NCBI GenBank assembly: GCA_021568835.1 | Contig: JAKGSH010000010.1 | Coordinates: forward strand, 5,456,001 to 5,520,000 | DNA from: Streptomyces sp. Tue 6430 | GTDB lineage: Bacteria > Actinomycetota > Actinomycetes > Streptomycetales > Streptomycetaceae | DNA: 64,000 nucleotides | Reading direction: 5' to 3' | Shown here: positions 1-9,745 of the stretch, in pieces | How the letters are laid out: the number at the start of each line of letters is the position of its first letter | How positions within the stretch are numbered: position 1 is the first letter of the stretch | Program-made: the position numbers and the translations under genes | The notes under the pieces: generated by a model | Told to the model about the DNA's origin: nothing | Database searches by the model: none | What the model saw: only the letters and a program-made list of their open reading frames with translations

Positions 1-471
1 GGGCGAGGTGAACCGCACCACGTCACCGAACTCCAGCGTGGTCACCGCCTGCTGCAGCAGCCGGGGCATGCCCTCGGCCGTGGTCTTGCCGTCCTGAGCG
101 AGCCCGAACAGCTGGCGCAGCACCAGCTGCTCGAAACGATCGCTGTTCTTGCGCACCTCGCAGATGTGGAAGGCCTGCTCGCCGCTGCAGTTCCACCAGC
201 GGTGCCTGATGCCGGGCTGGATGAGCACGCTCTGCCCGGGCTCGTCGAGGGTCACCTGGCGCCCGCCGATCAGGAAGGCGACCTTGCCCCGCACCAGCGT
301 GAAGCGTTCCTCGCTCACCGGGTGCAGGTGCTCGCCCGACACCGCGCCGCCGGGCTCGGAGTACACGTCCATCACGGTGCGCGCCCCGCCCGTGTGCGAG
401 GACGGCGTTCTGATCACGACCCGCTCCCTGCACCGCGGGTTCTCGTACACCTCACCGACGCTGACCGTCAC
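1..471 (-). CDS. Cupin-domain protein, 3' end cut by window edge
   Basis: The reading frame is open to the first base, so the C-terminus is missing; 157 codons are visible. Residues about 45-110 form a cupin barrel, with a first metal motif of the form H-L-H-P followed by E, and a Gly-rich turn before a second His (RHRWW). Cupins bind a metal for dioxygenase, isomerase or sugar-binding roles, and the exact reaction cannot be read here. I chose GTG at 471 because AAGGAGG lies 7 bases upstream; an in-frame ATG at 492 has no such site. It is divergent from the flavin oxidase at 696 and is probably part of the same accessory gene set. Confidence 0.75.
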   Translation of the reverse strand, partial: MTVSVGEVYENPRCRERVVIRTPSSHTGGARTVMDVYSEPGGAVSGEHLHPVSEERFTLVRGKVAFLIGGRQVTLDEPGQSVLIQPGIRHRWWNCSGEQAFHICEVRKNSDRFEQLVLRQLFGLAQDGKTTAEGMPRLLQQAVTTLEFGDVVRFTSP

Positions 472-548
472 CGGCCCGCCTCCTTCCGCCATGGCGAATT
501 CAGCCTGGTCTCCGATGGTGGCGACCGATGGGCCGTCCGACACTCCCC

Positions 549-599
549 ATCTTGCGGTCGTATCCCGGAATGAGCCGTTCAGGGATTCGACCGCAAGAT
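549..599. promoter_or_regulatory. Long inverted repeat in divergent promoter region
   Basis: Arms of 18 bases (549-566 and 582-599) pair with a single mismatch around a 15-base centre. A second, nested pair (562-569 with 611-618) shares part of it. It lies between the divergent cupin and oxidase genes, where an operator is expected. No regulator for it is encoded in the visible part of the cluster. Confidence 0.5.
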
Positions 600-695
600 C
601 CGGAGTGTTTTCCGGGATGGCTGATTCGTACTGTCGCGGCGCAGAAGAGCGCGTGAAACGGTGCGCCGAAAATGGCGAGAACGGGAGACGTTGGG

Positions 696-2404
696 GTGCG
701 CGACAACAAGGGGATAGGCCGCAGGCGGTTCTTCACGACCGCCGCGGCGCTGGGCGGCACGGCAGCCGTGGGCGGAGCCTTCGCCGGGCAGGCGACGGCA
801 GCGGGGACGGCGGGGACGGCGGGACGGCGGCCGCAGCGGGGGAGGCGGCCGCGAGCGTCACGTTCGCCCCGGTGACGGTGACGCCGGCGGACGCCCAGTA
901 CGGCGAGCTCGTGCACGGTATGAACAACCGTTACGTCGGCAGCCCCGAGGCCGTCAGGATCGTGGACGACGTCTCCCAGGTGGCGGGAGTGGTGCAGGCG
1001 GCCGTCACCGCCGGCAAGCGTCTGACGGTGCGCTCCGGCGGGCACTGCCTGGAGGACTTCGTCTTCAACCCCGAGGTCCAGGTGGTACTCGACCTGTCAC
1101 AGCTGAACAAGGTCTACTACGACGCCGGGCGGGGCGCGTTCGCCGTCGAGACGGGCGCCCAGCTCCTGGACGTCTACACCCTGCTGTACCAGGTGTACGG
1201 CGTCACCGTGCCCGGCGGCATCTGCTACTCCGTCGCGGCCGGCGGCCACGTCAGCGGCGGCGGCTGGGGCCTGCTGTGCCGCCAGCTCGGCCTGATCATC
1301 GACTACCTGTGCGCCGTCGAGGTGGTCGTGGTCGGAGCCGACGGCAAGGTGCGCACCGTCGTGGCGACCAACGATCCGAAGGACCCCCACCGCGAGCTGT
1401 GGTGGGCCCACGCGGGCGGTGGCGGCGGCAACTTCGGCGTGGTCACGCGCTACTGGTTCCGCACGCCCGGCGCCACCGGCACCGACCCGAAGAAGCTGCT
1501 GCCCAAGCCGCCCCGCGAGGTGTACCTGGTGGCGCAGGCCTGGCCGTGGGAGAACATGACGGAGGCGAGGTTCTCCCGGCTGGCGCAGAACTACGCGCGC
1601 TGGTTCACCGCGCACAGCGCCCCGGGCGCCCCCGAACTGGCCCTGGCCAGCTTCCTCGTGCTGACCCACCGGTCCGCCGGCCAGATCGCCATGGTCACCC
1701 AGGTCGACGCCACCGCCCCCGACGCCCGCCGGCTGCTCGACGGCTACCTCGCCGCGATCGGCGACGGCGTCGACGTGCCGACGGTGGCCGTCACCCGCCA
1801 GTTCGCCGAGTTCGGCCCGATGGCCGAGTACGCCGAGCCCCGCAAGCTGCGGTGGCTGGAGGCCACCCGTTACCTCGGCACCACCAACACCAACCTCACC
1901 GACCCGACCTACCGGCAGGAGTACAAGTCCGCGTACATGCGCGCGGCCTTCCCCGACCGCCAGCTCGCGGCGCTGTACAAGCACCTGACGCGCACGGACG
2001 CCACCCTGCCCGGCGCCTCCATCACCCTCAGCTCCTACGGCGGCGAGGTCAACCGGCCCGCGCCGTCGGCCACCGGCTATCCGCACCGCGAGTCGTTCTT
2101 CAAGATGATGTGGATGTCCCTGTGGAACGACCCGGCCGAGGACGCCGCCTACATCGCCTGGAACCGGCAGTGCTACGCGGAGGTCTACGCCGACACCGGC
2201 GGTGTGCCCGTGCCCAACGACGTCACCGACGGCTGCTACGTCAACTACCCGGACAACGACCTGAACGACCCGGAGTACAACACGTCGTCGACGCCCTGGC
2301 ACGCGCTCTACTACAAGGACAACTACCCGCGGCTGCAGCAGGTGAAGAAGAAGTACGACCCGACGGACTTCTTCCGCCACGCCCAGTCCGTCCGCCTGCC
2401 CTGA
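696..2404 (+). CDS. Tat-exported bicovalent FAD oxidase, BBE family (first copy)
   Basis: This is a berberine-bridge-enzyme-like oxidoreductase of about 569 residues. A twin-arginine signal (RRRFFTTAAALGG) suggests folding with FAD before export. The FAD-binding domain has RSGGHC with His117 and GGIC with Cys177; the 60-residue spacing equals that of enzymes such as Dbv29 that hold FAD through both His and Cys. The C-terminal BBE segment has NYPD and a YDPTDFFRH end. Such enzymes oxidise alcohols, sugars or amines using O2. GTG at 696 is preferred because GGGAG lies 8 bases upstream. The signal peptide and the body are in different frames, and one missing G near 822 in a GGGACGGC repeat explains it. 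A paralogue lies at 11894. The substrate is unknown. Confidence 0.85.
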
Positions 2405-2409
2405 CCCAC

Positions 2410-2450
2410 GCGTGAGGGCCGCCCCGGTGCTCCCGGGGCGGCCCTCACGC
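2410..2450. terminator. Bidirectional terminator hairpin
   Basis: Perfect 18-base arms (2410-2427, 2433-2450) surround a 5-base loop in the gap between two convergent genes, the oxidase and the O-methyltransferase. Confidence 0.8.
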
Positions 2451-2467
2451 GCGCGCGGTGCGCGACG

Positions 2468-3130
2468 TCAGCGCTTGACGGCGAACGTCAGGCCGTCCGC
2501 GTACGGGATCACGCTCAGCTCCACCCGCTCGTCGTGGTGCAGCCGCGGGTTGAAGGCGCGCAGCGCCCGCGTCTCGGAGTCCTGGGCGGACTCGTCGAGC
2601 AGGGCGCCGTGCCACAGCACGTTGTCGACCACGACGAGGCCGCCGGGGCGCAGCAGTTCGAGCGCGTACTCGTAGTACGCCGTGTAGTTCTCCTTGTCCG
2701 CGTCGATGAACACGAAGTCGAACGTGCCGGCGGCGTTCTCCTCCTTCAGCAGCCGCTCGAGGGAGGCCCGGGCGTCGCCGATGCGCAGGTCGACCTTGTC
2801 CGCGACGCCTGCCCGCTTGCAGTGGTCGAGCGCCATGGCGCCCCACTCCTCGTTGATGTCCAGTCCCACCACCCGGCCGTCGGCGGGCAGCGCCAGCGCC
2901 GTCGACAGCAGGCTGTAGCCGGTGAACACACCGACCTCGAGAGCCCGCCGGGCCCCGGTCGCCTTCAACAGGGTCCGCATGAACTGGCCCTGCTCCGGCG
3001 AGATCTGCATCAGGTGCAGCGGGAGCTGCGAGGTCTCCTCGCGCAGCTCGCGCAACAGGTCGGGCTCGCGCAGCGAGACATCGGCGACGTAGTCCTGGAG
3101 TGCGTCGGTCAACTCCACCTGGAGTCTCAT
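2468..3130 (-). CDS. Class I catechol/caffeoyl-CoA-type O-methyltransferase
   Basis: This 220-residue protein has the size and motifs of metal-dependent SAM O-methyltransferases (Methyltransf_3). The SAM-binding loop is LEVGVFTGYS at about residue 65, the metal and substrate region is FIDADKENY at about 140, and DNVLWHG follows at about 170. Bacterial relatives methylate catechols in antibiotic pathways. Here the likely substrate is the ortho-dihydroxy ring left by the HpaB-type hydroxylase encoded divergently at 3924. The ATG has GAGGTGG about 8 bases upstream. Together with metF and adoK in the same set it indicates that the product carries at least one methyl group. The methylated position cannot be predicted. 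Confidence 0.88.
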   Translation of the reverse strand: MRLQVELTDALQDYVADVSLREPDLLRELREETSQLPLHLMQISPEQGQFMRTLLKATGARRALEVGVFTGYSLLSTALALPADGRVVGLDINEEWGAMALDHCKRAGVADKVDLRIGDARASLERLLKEENAAGTFDFVFIDADKENYTAYYEYALELLRPGGLVVVDNVLWHGALLDESAQDSETRALRAFNPRLHHDERVELSVIPYADGLTFAVKR

Positions 3131-3170
3131 GATGGGCCACCTCGTGTCGGGTACTCGAATCCGAGAAGGA

Positions 3171-3200
3171 ATTACAGGCGCCGGCCCGTGTCGGTGTCAA
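3171..3200 (-). promoter_or_regulatory. Sigma-70-like promoter of the O-methyltransferase gene
   Basis: On the minus strand TTGACA (3195-3200) and TGTAAT (3171-3176) are separated by 18 bases. The predicted start of transcription lies about 35 bases before the ATG at 3130. Confidence 0.6.
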
Positions 3201-3331
3201 TCTTTTCCGGCCTCCTGGATATTGCGCAGAAATACCCGCCGTGCCTCTCGATCGATCCTTCAGCGGCCACCGGCACAATGCCCCTGAGAGAGCGCCGAAT
3301 TCGAGGTCCCATTTCTTCTCGAGGAGTGTCG

Positions 3332-3897
3332 ATGGGCGACATGCAGCGCCGTTTCCGCGACTGCCTCGGCCGGTTCGCCACGGGTGTCACCGTGGTCACC
3401 GTCGAACACGGCGGCGGCGTGCACGGCGCCACGGTGGGCTCGTTCACCTCCGTCTCCCTCGACCCCCCGCTGGTGATGGTCTCCCTGGACCGGCGCAGCC
3501 GGATGTGCGACCTGCTCACGGGCGCGTCGTCGTTCGGCGTGAACATCCTCGCCGCGCACCAGCAGGACCTGGCCCTGCACTTCGCGGGCCGGCCGCTGCC
3601 CGCGGACACCCCCGTGTCCTGGGACCCCGACGCGGTGGGACCGCGCCTGGCCGGCTGCGCCGCCCACCTCGACTGCGTGCCCTGGGCCGCGTACGACGGC
3701 GGCGACCACGTGCTGCACATCGGGCGGGTGCGGGGCTTCACGACCTGGGACGCGGAGCCGCTGGTCTTCCACGGCGGGGCCTTCCGCTTCCTGGACACCG
3801 CGCCCGGCCACCACGCGTGGGCGGGCACCCTCGACGGACCGGCGGACGGCGCGTGGTCGTCGGGAACCGCGGCGCTCCACATCCCCTGGGTCACTGA
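3332..3897 (+). CDS. Flavin reductase, HpaC type, partner of the next gene
   Basis: The FMN-binding split-barrel domain spans nearly the whole protein (RFATGVTVVT near the start, GSFTSVSLDPPLV at about 40, FGVNILA at about 70). Such enzymes use NAD(P)H to make reduced flavin for a two-component monooxygenase, here the HpaB-type protein 26 bases downstream. GAGGAG precedes the ATG by 5 bases. As read, the frame has no stop and runs on into the next gene. Adding one base after about 3850 gives a stop at 3897 and a normal length of about 188 residues. A natural fusion is unlikely because the downstream gene has its own start in a third frame. Confidence 0.85.
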
Positions 3898-3923
3898 CCG
3901 CCACGACCGGACAAGGACACATC

Positions 3924-5503
3924 ATGACGCTGCAGCAGGGCGAGGACTCCGCCTCCGCACCGGCTCCCCGCACCACCCGCCCCCTGACCGGCGACGAGTA
4001 CCTGGAGAGCTTGCGCGACGACCGCGAGGTCTACATCTACGGCGAACGCGTCGACGACGTCACCAAGCACCCGGCGTTCGCCAACCCGCCCGGATGACGG
4101 CCCGTCTGTACGACGCCCTGCACGACCCGGCCCGCCGCGACGTGCTGACCACCCGCACCGACACCGGGAGCGACGGGTACACCCACAAGTTCTTCCGCAC
4201 CCCGCGCAGCGTCCAGGACGTCGTCGAGGACCGTGAGGCGATCGCCGAGTGGTCCCGCCTCACCTACGGCTGGATGGGCCGCAGCCCGGACTACAAGGCG
4301 GCCTTCCTCGGCACGCTCGGCGCCAACTCCGACTACTACGCGCCGTTCCAGGACAACGCGCGGCGCTGGTACCGCGAGTCCCAGGAGAAGGTGCTGTTCT
4401 GGAACCACGCGATCATCCACCCGCCGGTCGACCGGCACCGCCCGTCCGAAGAGGTCAAGGACGTCTTCGTGCACGTGGAGAAGGAGACCGACGCCGGCCT
4501 CGTCGTCAGCGGCGCCAAGGTCGTGGCCACCGGCTCGGCCATCACGCACTACAACTTCATCTCGCACTACGGACTGCCGCTCAAGGAGAAGGAGTTCGCG
4601 CTGGTCGCGACCATCCCGATGGGCGCGCCCGGCCTGAAGCTGATCTGCCGCCCCTCCTACGCGGCGACGGCCGCCGTCATGGGCAGCCCCTTCGACTACC
4701 CGCTCTCCTCGCGCCTGGACGAGAACGACACCATCTTCGTCCTCGACAAGGTCCTCATCCCCTGGGAGAACGTCTTCCTCTACGGCGACATCGACCAGGT
4801 CAACGGGTTCGCCCCGAAGTCCGGCTTCATCCCCCGCCTGACCTTCCACGGCTGCATCCGCCTCGCCGTGAAGATCGACTTCATCGCCGGGCTGCTGGCC
4901 AAGGCCGTCGAGATGACCGGCACCAAGGACTTCCGCGGCATCCAGGCCCGGATCGGCGAGGTGCTCGCCTGGCGCAACATGTTCTGGGCCCTGACCGACG
5001 CCGCCGCCCGCAACCCCGAGGAGTGGAAGGACGGGGCCCTGCTGCCGCGCCTGGAGTACGGCATGGCCTACCGCTGGTTCATGACCCTCGGCTACCCGCG
5101 CATCAAGGAGATCATCGAGCAGGACGTCGCCAGCGGCCTCATCTACGTCAACTCCAGCGCCGAGGACTTCAAGAACCCCGAGGTGCGCCCCTACCTCGAC
5201 AAGTACGTGCGCGGCTCCAACGGCTACGACGCCGTCAGCCGCGTCAAGCTGATGAAGCTGCTGTGGGACGCGGTCGGCACCGAGTTCGGCGGCCGGCACG
5301 AGTTGTACGAGCGCAACTACTCCGGCAACCACGAGTCGGTGCGCAGCGACATCTACATGACCCAGCTGGAGACCGGCCAGCTCGACGCGTACAAGGGATT
5401 CGCCGAGCAGTGCCTGCAGGAGTACGACCTCGACGGGTGGACGGTCCCCGACCTCGACTCGTTCCACGACCTGCGCGGCGCCAGGAAGAACTTCTGGCAC
5501 TGA
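3924..5503 (+). CDS. HpaB-type flavin-dependent aromatic hydroxylase
   Basis: The protein has about 526 residues and spans all three parts of the 4-hydroxyphenylacetate 3-monooxygenase (HpaB) family: the N-terminal helical domain with LTGDEYLESLRDDR, a middle beta domain, and a C-terminal acyl-CoA-dehydrogenase-like helical domain (RNMFWALTDAAARNPEEW). Family members use reduced FAD and O2 to hydroxylate phenols ortho to the OH group. AAGGA precedes the ATG at 3924. The first 55 codons are in a different frame from the rest, and one missing G near 4090 (FANP joined to ARMTARLYD) restores the gene. It is followed after one base by the exporter gene, so flavin reductase, hydroxylase and exporter form one operon. 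Substrate specificity is not visible. Confidence 0.9.
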
Positions 5504-5504
5504 C

Positions 5505-6722
5505 ATGACCTCCGTCCCCTCCGCGGCGCGGCGACCGGGCCCGGCCCTCGCCGCCCTCTTCCTCGCCGCCTTCGTCATGGGCAGCGCCGAACTCGTCGTG
5601 GTCGGTCTGCTGAAGCTCGTCGCCGGGGACCTCGCCGTGTCCGTGGACACGGCGGGCACCCTGGTCACCGCGTACGCGCTGGGCATCTGCGTCGGCGGTC
5701 CGCTGCTGACGGCGCTCACCATCCGGATCCGGCGCCGCACCCTGGTGTGGACGTCCCTGGCCGGCTACGTCGCCGGCAACCTGCTGGCCGCCCTGGCCCC
5801 GGGCTTCGGCACGCTGCTCGCGGCCCGGGCCGTCACCGGGGCACTGCAGGGCCTGTTCCTCGGGACGGCGTTCACGGTGGCGGCCGCCCTGGTGCCGCCC
5901 GAACGGACCGGGCGCGCGATCTCCGCGGTCTTCGGCGGCATCGCCGTCTCCACCGCGCTCGGTGTCCCGCTCGGCACCCTGGCGGCCCAGCACCTGGGCT
6001 GGCGCGCGGCGTTCACGGCCGTCGTGGTCCTCGGCGCGCTGGCGCTGCTGGCGACCGCGGTGTGCGTCCCGCCGGTCGACGGCTCGGGCGCGGGCGGCCT
6101 GTGGGCGCAGTCCCGGCACGCGCTGGCGCCCCGGGTCCTGGCCGTGCTCGGCGTCGGTTTCCTGCTGCTGGGGGGCCAGTTCGCGGCGTTCACCTACATC
6201 ACGCCGTTCCTGGAGGACGTCACGGGGGTGTCCGGCGCGTGGCTGACCGTCTTCCTCTTCGCCTACGGGGCCGCGACGGCCGCCGGTACGTTCGCGGGCG
6301 GCTGGGCCGCGGACCGGGACGCGGCGCGCACCCTCGTCGCGGCGAACCTCGCCCTGGTCGTGGCACTGGCGGTCCTGCACGTCGCCGGCGCCTCCCGGGT
6401 CCTGGTGGCCCTCGCCCTCGTGCTGTGGGGGGTGGTCGGGTTCGGACTGGTCCCCTCCCTGCAGTACCGGGTCGGGCTGCTGGCCGGCCCCGGGCGCGAC
6501 CTGGCCTCGACGCTGCCGGCGTCCGCGGTCAACGCGGGCATCGCGATCGGAGCGGTGGCCGGTGGTGCGGCCGTCTCGCACGGCGGGGCGGCGGACGCGG
6601 TGCTCACCGGACTGCTGGTGTGCGCGGCGGCGCTGCCGGCGACCTGGGCGTCGGGGCGGTTGCGCCCGGCGGCCGCCCGGCGGCCGGCCGCCGCCGTGGC
6701 GGAGCCCCGCTCGCGGGGCTGA
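5505..6722 (+). CDS. MFS exporter, DHA1 family
   Basis: This 405-residue membrane protein has about 12 hydrophobic segments and the classic loop 2-3 region near residue 65 (TALTIRIRRRT). It resembles AraJ/Bcr-type proton-driven drug or metabolite exporters. The start lies one base after the hydroxylase stop codon, so the two are co-translated. In a biosynthetic set such a transporter usually exports the product. The C-terminal tail is Ala/Arg-rich and unremarkable. The substrate is not predictable. Confidence 0.88.
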   Translation: MTSVPSAARRPGPALAALFLAAFVMGSAELVVVGLLKLVAGDLAVSVDTAGTLVTAYALGICVGGPLLTALTIRIRRRTLVWTSLAGYVAGNLLAALAPGFGTLLAARAVTGALQGLFLGTAFTVAAALVPPERTGRAISAVFGGIAVSTALGVPLGTLAAQHLGWRAAFTAVVVLGALALLATAVCVPPVDGSGAGGLWAQSRHALAPRVLAVLGVGFLLLGGQFAAFTYITPFLEDVTGVSGAWLTVFLFAYGAATAAGTFAGGWAADRDAARTLVAANLALVVALAVLHVAGASRVLVALALVLWGVVGFGLVPSLQYRVGLLAGPGRDLASTLPASAVNAGIAIGAVAGGAAVSHGGAADAVLTGLLVCAAALPATWASGRLRPAAARRPAAAVAEPRSRG

Positions 6723-6932
6723 GCGCGCGCCCGGGCCGGACGCGTCCACGCGCGGTCCCGGCCCGGGCGGCCCGGCCGGTGGCGGCGCGGCGGGGCAGGA
6801 CCGGCCGCGGGCACGCCGGCACTCCGGCCGGGCGACGGCGCCCCGGCCCGGCCGGCCACCGGCCGGGGCCTGTCGTCGCGGCGTCGGGTGCGTGCTGCCG
6901 GGGGGTCCTTCCGGCCGAAGGCCGGGGAAGCG

Positions 6933-6978
6933 CCGGGCCCTGGTCCCCGTACGGGGACGCACCCGGGTCAGGGCCCGG
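6933..6978. terminator. Nested hairpin between convergent genes
   Basis: Outer 10-base arms (6933-6942, 6969-6978) enclose a perfect 16-base palindrome at 6943-6958. It overlaps the last codons of the Ada-type gene and follows the exporter gene. The rest of the 6723-6932 gap is GC-rich without a gene. Confidence 0.6.
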
Positions 6979-7945
6979 TGCGGCGGGAGGGCGCGCAGGG
7001 CGTCGCGGGGCAGGCGGGAAGGTGACGACAGGTCCTGAGGACGGGGGCCGTCGCCGCCGTGCGCCGCACGCGCACGGCGAGCGCCGCCGGCACCGCCCGC
7101 CGTACCCGCACGGTGAGGGCCGAGCGCCTTATGCGCAGCGGCAGTTCCCGGGCGAGCTGCGGCGGCTCCGCCTCGCTCACGGCCGCGGCGACGGCGGCGG
7201 CGAAATCGTCGTCCGCGCGCACGAGCCGGGCGTGCCGGAACATCGTGTGGAGCCGGTGCAGCAGAGCCGGCACCTCGTCCCCCGTCAGCACCCCGCACAC
7301 GCCCTTGTCCGTCGCCGCGACGAGCACCGGTCCCAGCGACGAACCCGCCACCGCGTACCGGATGTCCGTGCCGTCGCCGCCCGCGCGGTACGCCTTCGGC
7401 GTCATGCCGAGGATCTCCGTCGCCGCCGCGTAGAAGTGACCGCCGGAGTTGAACCCCGAGCTGTACATGGCGTCGGCGACGGTCCCGGACAGCGGCAGCG
7501 CCTCGCGCACCCGGCGGGCACGCGCCGCCGCCAGGTAGGCGTGCGGTGTGATGCCGGTGAACGACTTGAACAGGCGGTGGAAGTGGAAGCGGCTGTAGCC
7601 GACCTCGCGGGCCAGCTGGTCCAGGCTCGGCGGCAGCGGCGCCTCGTCGATGATCCGGCAGGCCCGGGCGACCGCCTCGGCCGCCGCGGTGTGCCGGTGG
7701 GAGTCGTCGGGGCAGCAGCGGCGGCAGGGGCGGTACCCCTCGGCGCGGGCGTCCTCGGGGGCCGGGAAGAAGCGGACGTTCTCGCGCCGGGCCAGCTTCA
7801 CCGTGCACGAAGGACGGCTGTACACGCCGGTGGTGACCACCACGTAGCAGAAGTGGCCGTCCGCGCGGGCGTCGCGGTCCCGCACGGCCTGCCAGCGTGC
7901 CTCGTCACCGGTGTACAGCGTTGCGGCGGTCGTCGTCACCGTCAT
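6968..7945 (-). CDS. Ada-type regulator, acceptor Cys replaced and C-terminus abnormal
   Basis: Residues 1-80 are an Ada metal-binding domain, with Cys47, Cys74 and Cys77 present. The position of the methyl-accepting Cys (Cys38 of E. coli Ada) is Ser43 in the motif GVYSRPSC. Residues about 90-190 form an AraC-type helix-turn-helix with YSRFHFHRLFKSFTG. From about 200 an Ogt N-terminal segment begins (VLVAATDKGVCGVL), but the methyltransferase core is absent. Instead there is an Arg/Ala-rich tail of about 70 residues, and neither other frame contains a PCHR active site. ATG at 7945 has GGAAGG 8 bases upstream; an ATG at 7983 is an alternative. The protein may act only as a transcription factor. 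Functional methyl transfer is doubtful. Confidence 0.75.
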   Translation of the reverse strand: MTVTTTAATLYTGDEARWQAVRDRDARADGHFCYVVVTTGVYSRPSCTVKLARRENVRFFPAPEDARAEGYRPCRRCCPDDSHRHTAAAEAVARACRIIDEAPLPPSLDQLAREVGYSRFHFHRLFKSFTGITPHAYLAAARARRVREALPLSGTVADAMYSSGFNSGGHFYAAATEILGMTPKAYRAGGDGTDIRYAVAGSSLGPVLVAATDKGVCGVLTGDEVPALLHRLHTMFRHARLVRADDDFAAAVAAAVSEAEPPQLARELPLRIRRSALTVRVRRAVPAALAVRVRRTAATAPVLRTCRHLPACPATPCAPSRRTGP

Positions 7946-8294
7946 GCTCCGTGCCTTCCACTCGTCCAGGAGGTCGTTTTCCATGGCATTGCGGCGCGTG
8001 GCGCCGCCGGCGGGGGGAAAGGACCCGCGGGGCGGGGCCGGCGGCGGGCGGGTGATCGCGGGGCACCCGCCGCGAACGGCCCGCGCGGGACCCGGGCACC
8101 GGCCGGGGGACCGCCGGCCGCACCACGAAGGCCCCGTCGCCGCCCGCGGGACCCCGCCCGCGGGACCCCACCCACGTGCTCCCGCCGCGGACCCCGAGCG
8201 CCGGGCAGGGCGTCCGCCACCGCGTCTCCCGCCGGGCACCGGGTCCCCGCGCGCCCCGCGGCCGGTCGGCCGCGGCCCCCGGCCGCGGGGCCGG
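7946..8294. other. GC-rich gap without a gene
   Basis: This stretch of about 350 bases between the ligase and Ada-type genes is extremely GC-rich. No credible start, RNA gene or promoter was seen. The ligase frame stays open through it as read, but the encoded Gly/Arg/Pro-rich sequence has no family resemblance. Confidence 0.5.
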
Positions 8295-9679
8295 TCACCA
8301 GCTGATGCAGCGGCACGCCCCGGGGGATGCGTCCGGTGACGGCGCAGGACGCCGCGGTCCCGCACGGCCTTGCCGTTGGCGGTGCGGGGCAGCTCCCGCA
8401 GCAGGTGGTAGCGGTCCGGCGCCGGCGCCCCGCCGAGGAACCGGCGGCACCAGGAGCGCAGTTCGTCGCCGTCCAGTTCCGCGCTGCTCGCGACGTGCGC
8501 CTCGATCGGGCCGACCCCGAGGACCACCGCGTCCGCGATGTGCCGGTGGGCCCGCAGCACCGACTCGATGCGCAGCAGGTCGACCGAGGCGTCCCCGACG
8601 CCCTGGACCCTTCCGCGCAGACGCAGGGCACCGGTGCGGGGGTCACACGTGACCAGGTCACGCGTGGACATCCAGCCACCCGCCCAGGGCGTGTCGTCGT
8701 ACAGGTACGGAGACTCGGGGACGTGCACCTCCAGCACGCCGCCGACCACGCGGGTACGGATGCCGGGCACCGGGACGCCGACGCCCGCCGGGCCGAAGCG
8801 GCCGGTGGGGTCGGCGGCGATGATGCCCGTCTCGGTCGTGCCGTAGGCCTGGCCGACGCGCACCCCGTGGCGGCCGCGGAACACCGCGGGGACCTCGGGG
8901 GGCAGGGCGTCACCGCTCGACACGGCCAGCCGCAGGCGCGGCAGTTCTCCGGGCTCGGCCCGCGCCAGCAGGCGGAAGTGCTGCGGGTTGCCCAGCACCG
9001 CGTGCGCGTCGGCCGCCGCCCGCACGGTCGCCTCCGCCGTGCGCGCGACCGGCACCACCACGGTCGCGCCCACCGCGAGGGAGTGCAGCACCCCACCGAT
9101 CAGCCCGAAGGAGTGCGTGAGCGGCTCCAGCACGGCCACCCGCTCGCCGTGGCGCGGCATGCCCTCCACGGCGGTGAGCCGGTCCAGCTCCTCCAGCAGC
9201 GACCGCGGGCTCCTGCCGACCGCCTTGGGGTGCCCGGTGGTTCCCGACGAGAACTGCACGAGGCAGTGCCCGTCCACGCCCGGACCGCCGCCGGCGTGGC
9301 GGCGCACCAGCACCTCGCACTCGTCGACGAAGTCGTGGGGCCGTCTGCGGTTCTCGCCGAGCGACACCGAGAACTGCACCCGCCGCGGCCCGGGCGGGAC
9401 ATCCCGTGACCGCCGGCCCGCCGGGCTCTCCCCCAGCACCACCTGGGCGCCGAGCGACCACAGCGCGAACAGCGTCCACAGCTGTGTGAAACTCGCGTTG
9501 CCGTACAGGGCGACCGTGCTCCGCGGCCGGATGCCGTACTGCTCCAGCACCTCGGCCAGCCAGGCCGTCTCGCGGCGCAGCCTGCCGAACGTGACCTCGC
9601 GGCCCGCGGCACGCGCCCACACCATGTCGTCGGCGTGGCGGCCGAGTAGTTCGGCACCCCACCAGGACCGTTGCGTCAT
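8295..9679 (-). CDS. ANL-superfamily acyl/aryl ligase
   Basis: This AMP-forming ligase has about 460 residues. The ATP loop FSSGTTGHPKAV lies at about residue 165, the adenine motif AYGTTETG at about 280, the hinge STRDL at about 340, and the catalytic Lys in LPRTANGKAV near the end. ANL enzymes adenylate a carboxylate for CoA, ester or amide formation; some cluster homologues (CreM of cremeomycin, from memory) instead use nitrite and ATP for diazotisation. It lies just after the two aminohydroxybenzoate-type genes, so an aryl acid substrate is likely. Starts at 9679 (ATG) or 9688 (GTG) both fit. No in-frame stop follows the last motif; one missing base near 8310 gives the stop at 8295. Confidence 0.8.
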
Positions 9680-9745
9680 CGCCTCCACCGGACTCCTCGC
9701 CATGGCGCCGGGGCCGCGGCGAGGGCGGCCCCGGACGCCTGTCGC

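Noticed and set aside
3332..5503. Natural fusion of flavin reductase and hydroxylase
   Set aside because: The continuous frame skips the hydroxylase's own start and first 55 codons, and one missing base near each gene explains the data better.
6968..9703. Natural ligase-Ada fusion protein
   Set aside because: The frame is open across the 350-base GC-rich gap only by chance; the Ada-type gene has its own ribosome site and the ligase motifs end well before it.
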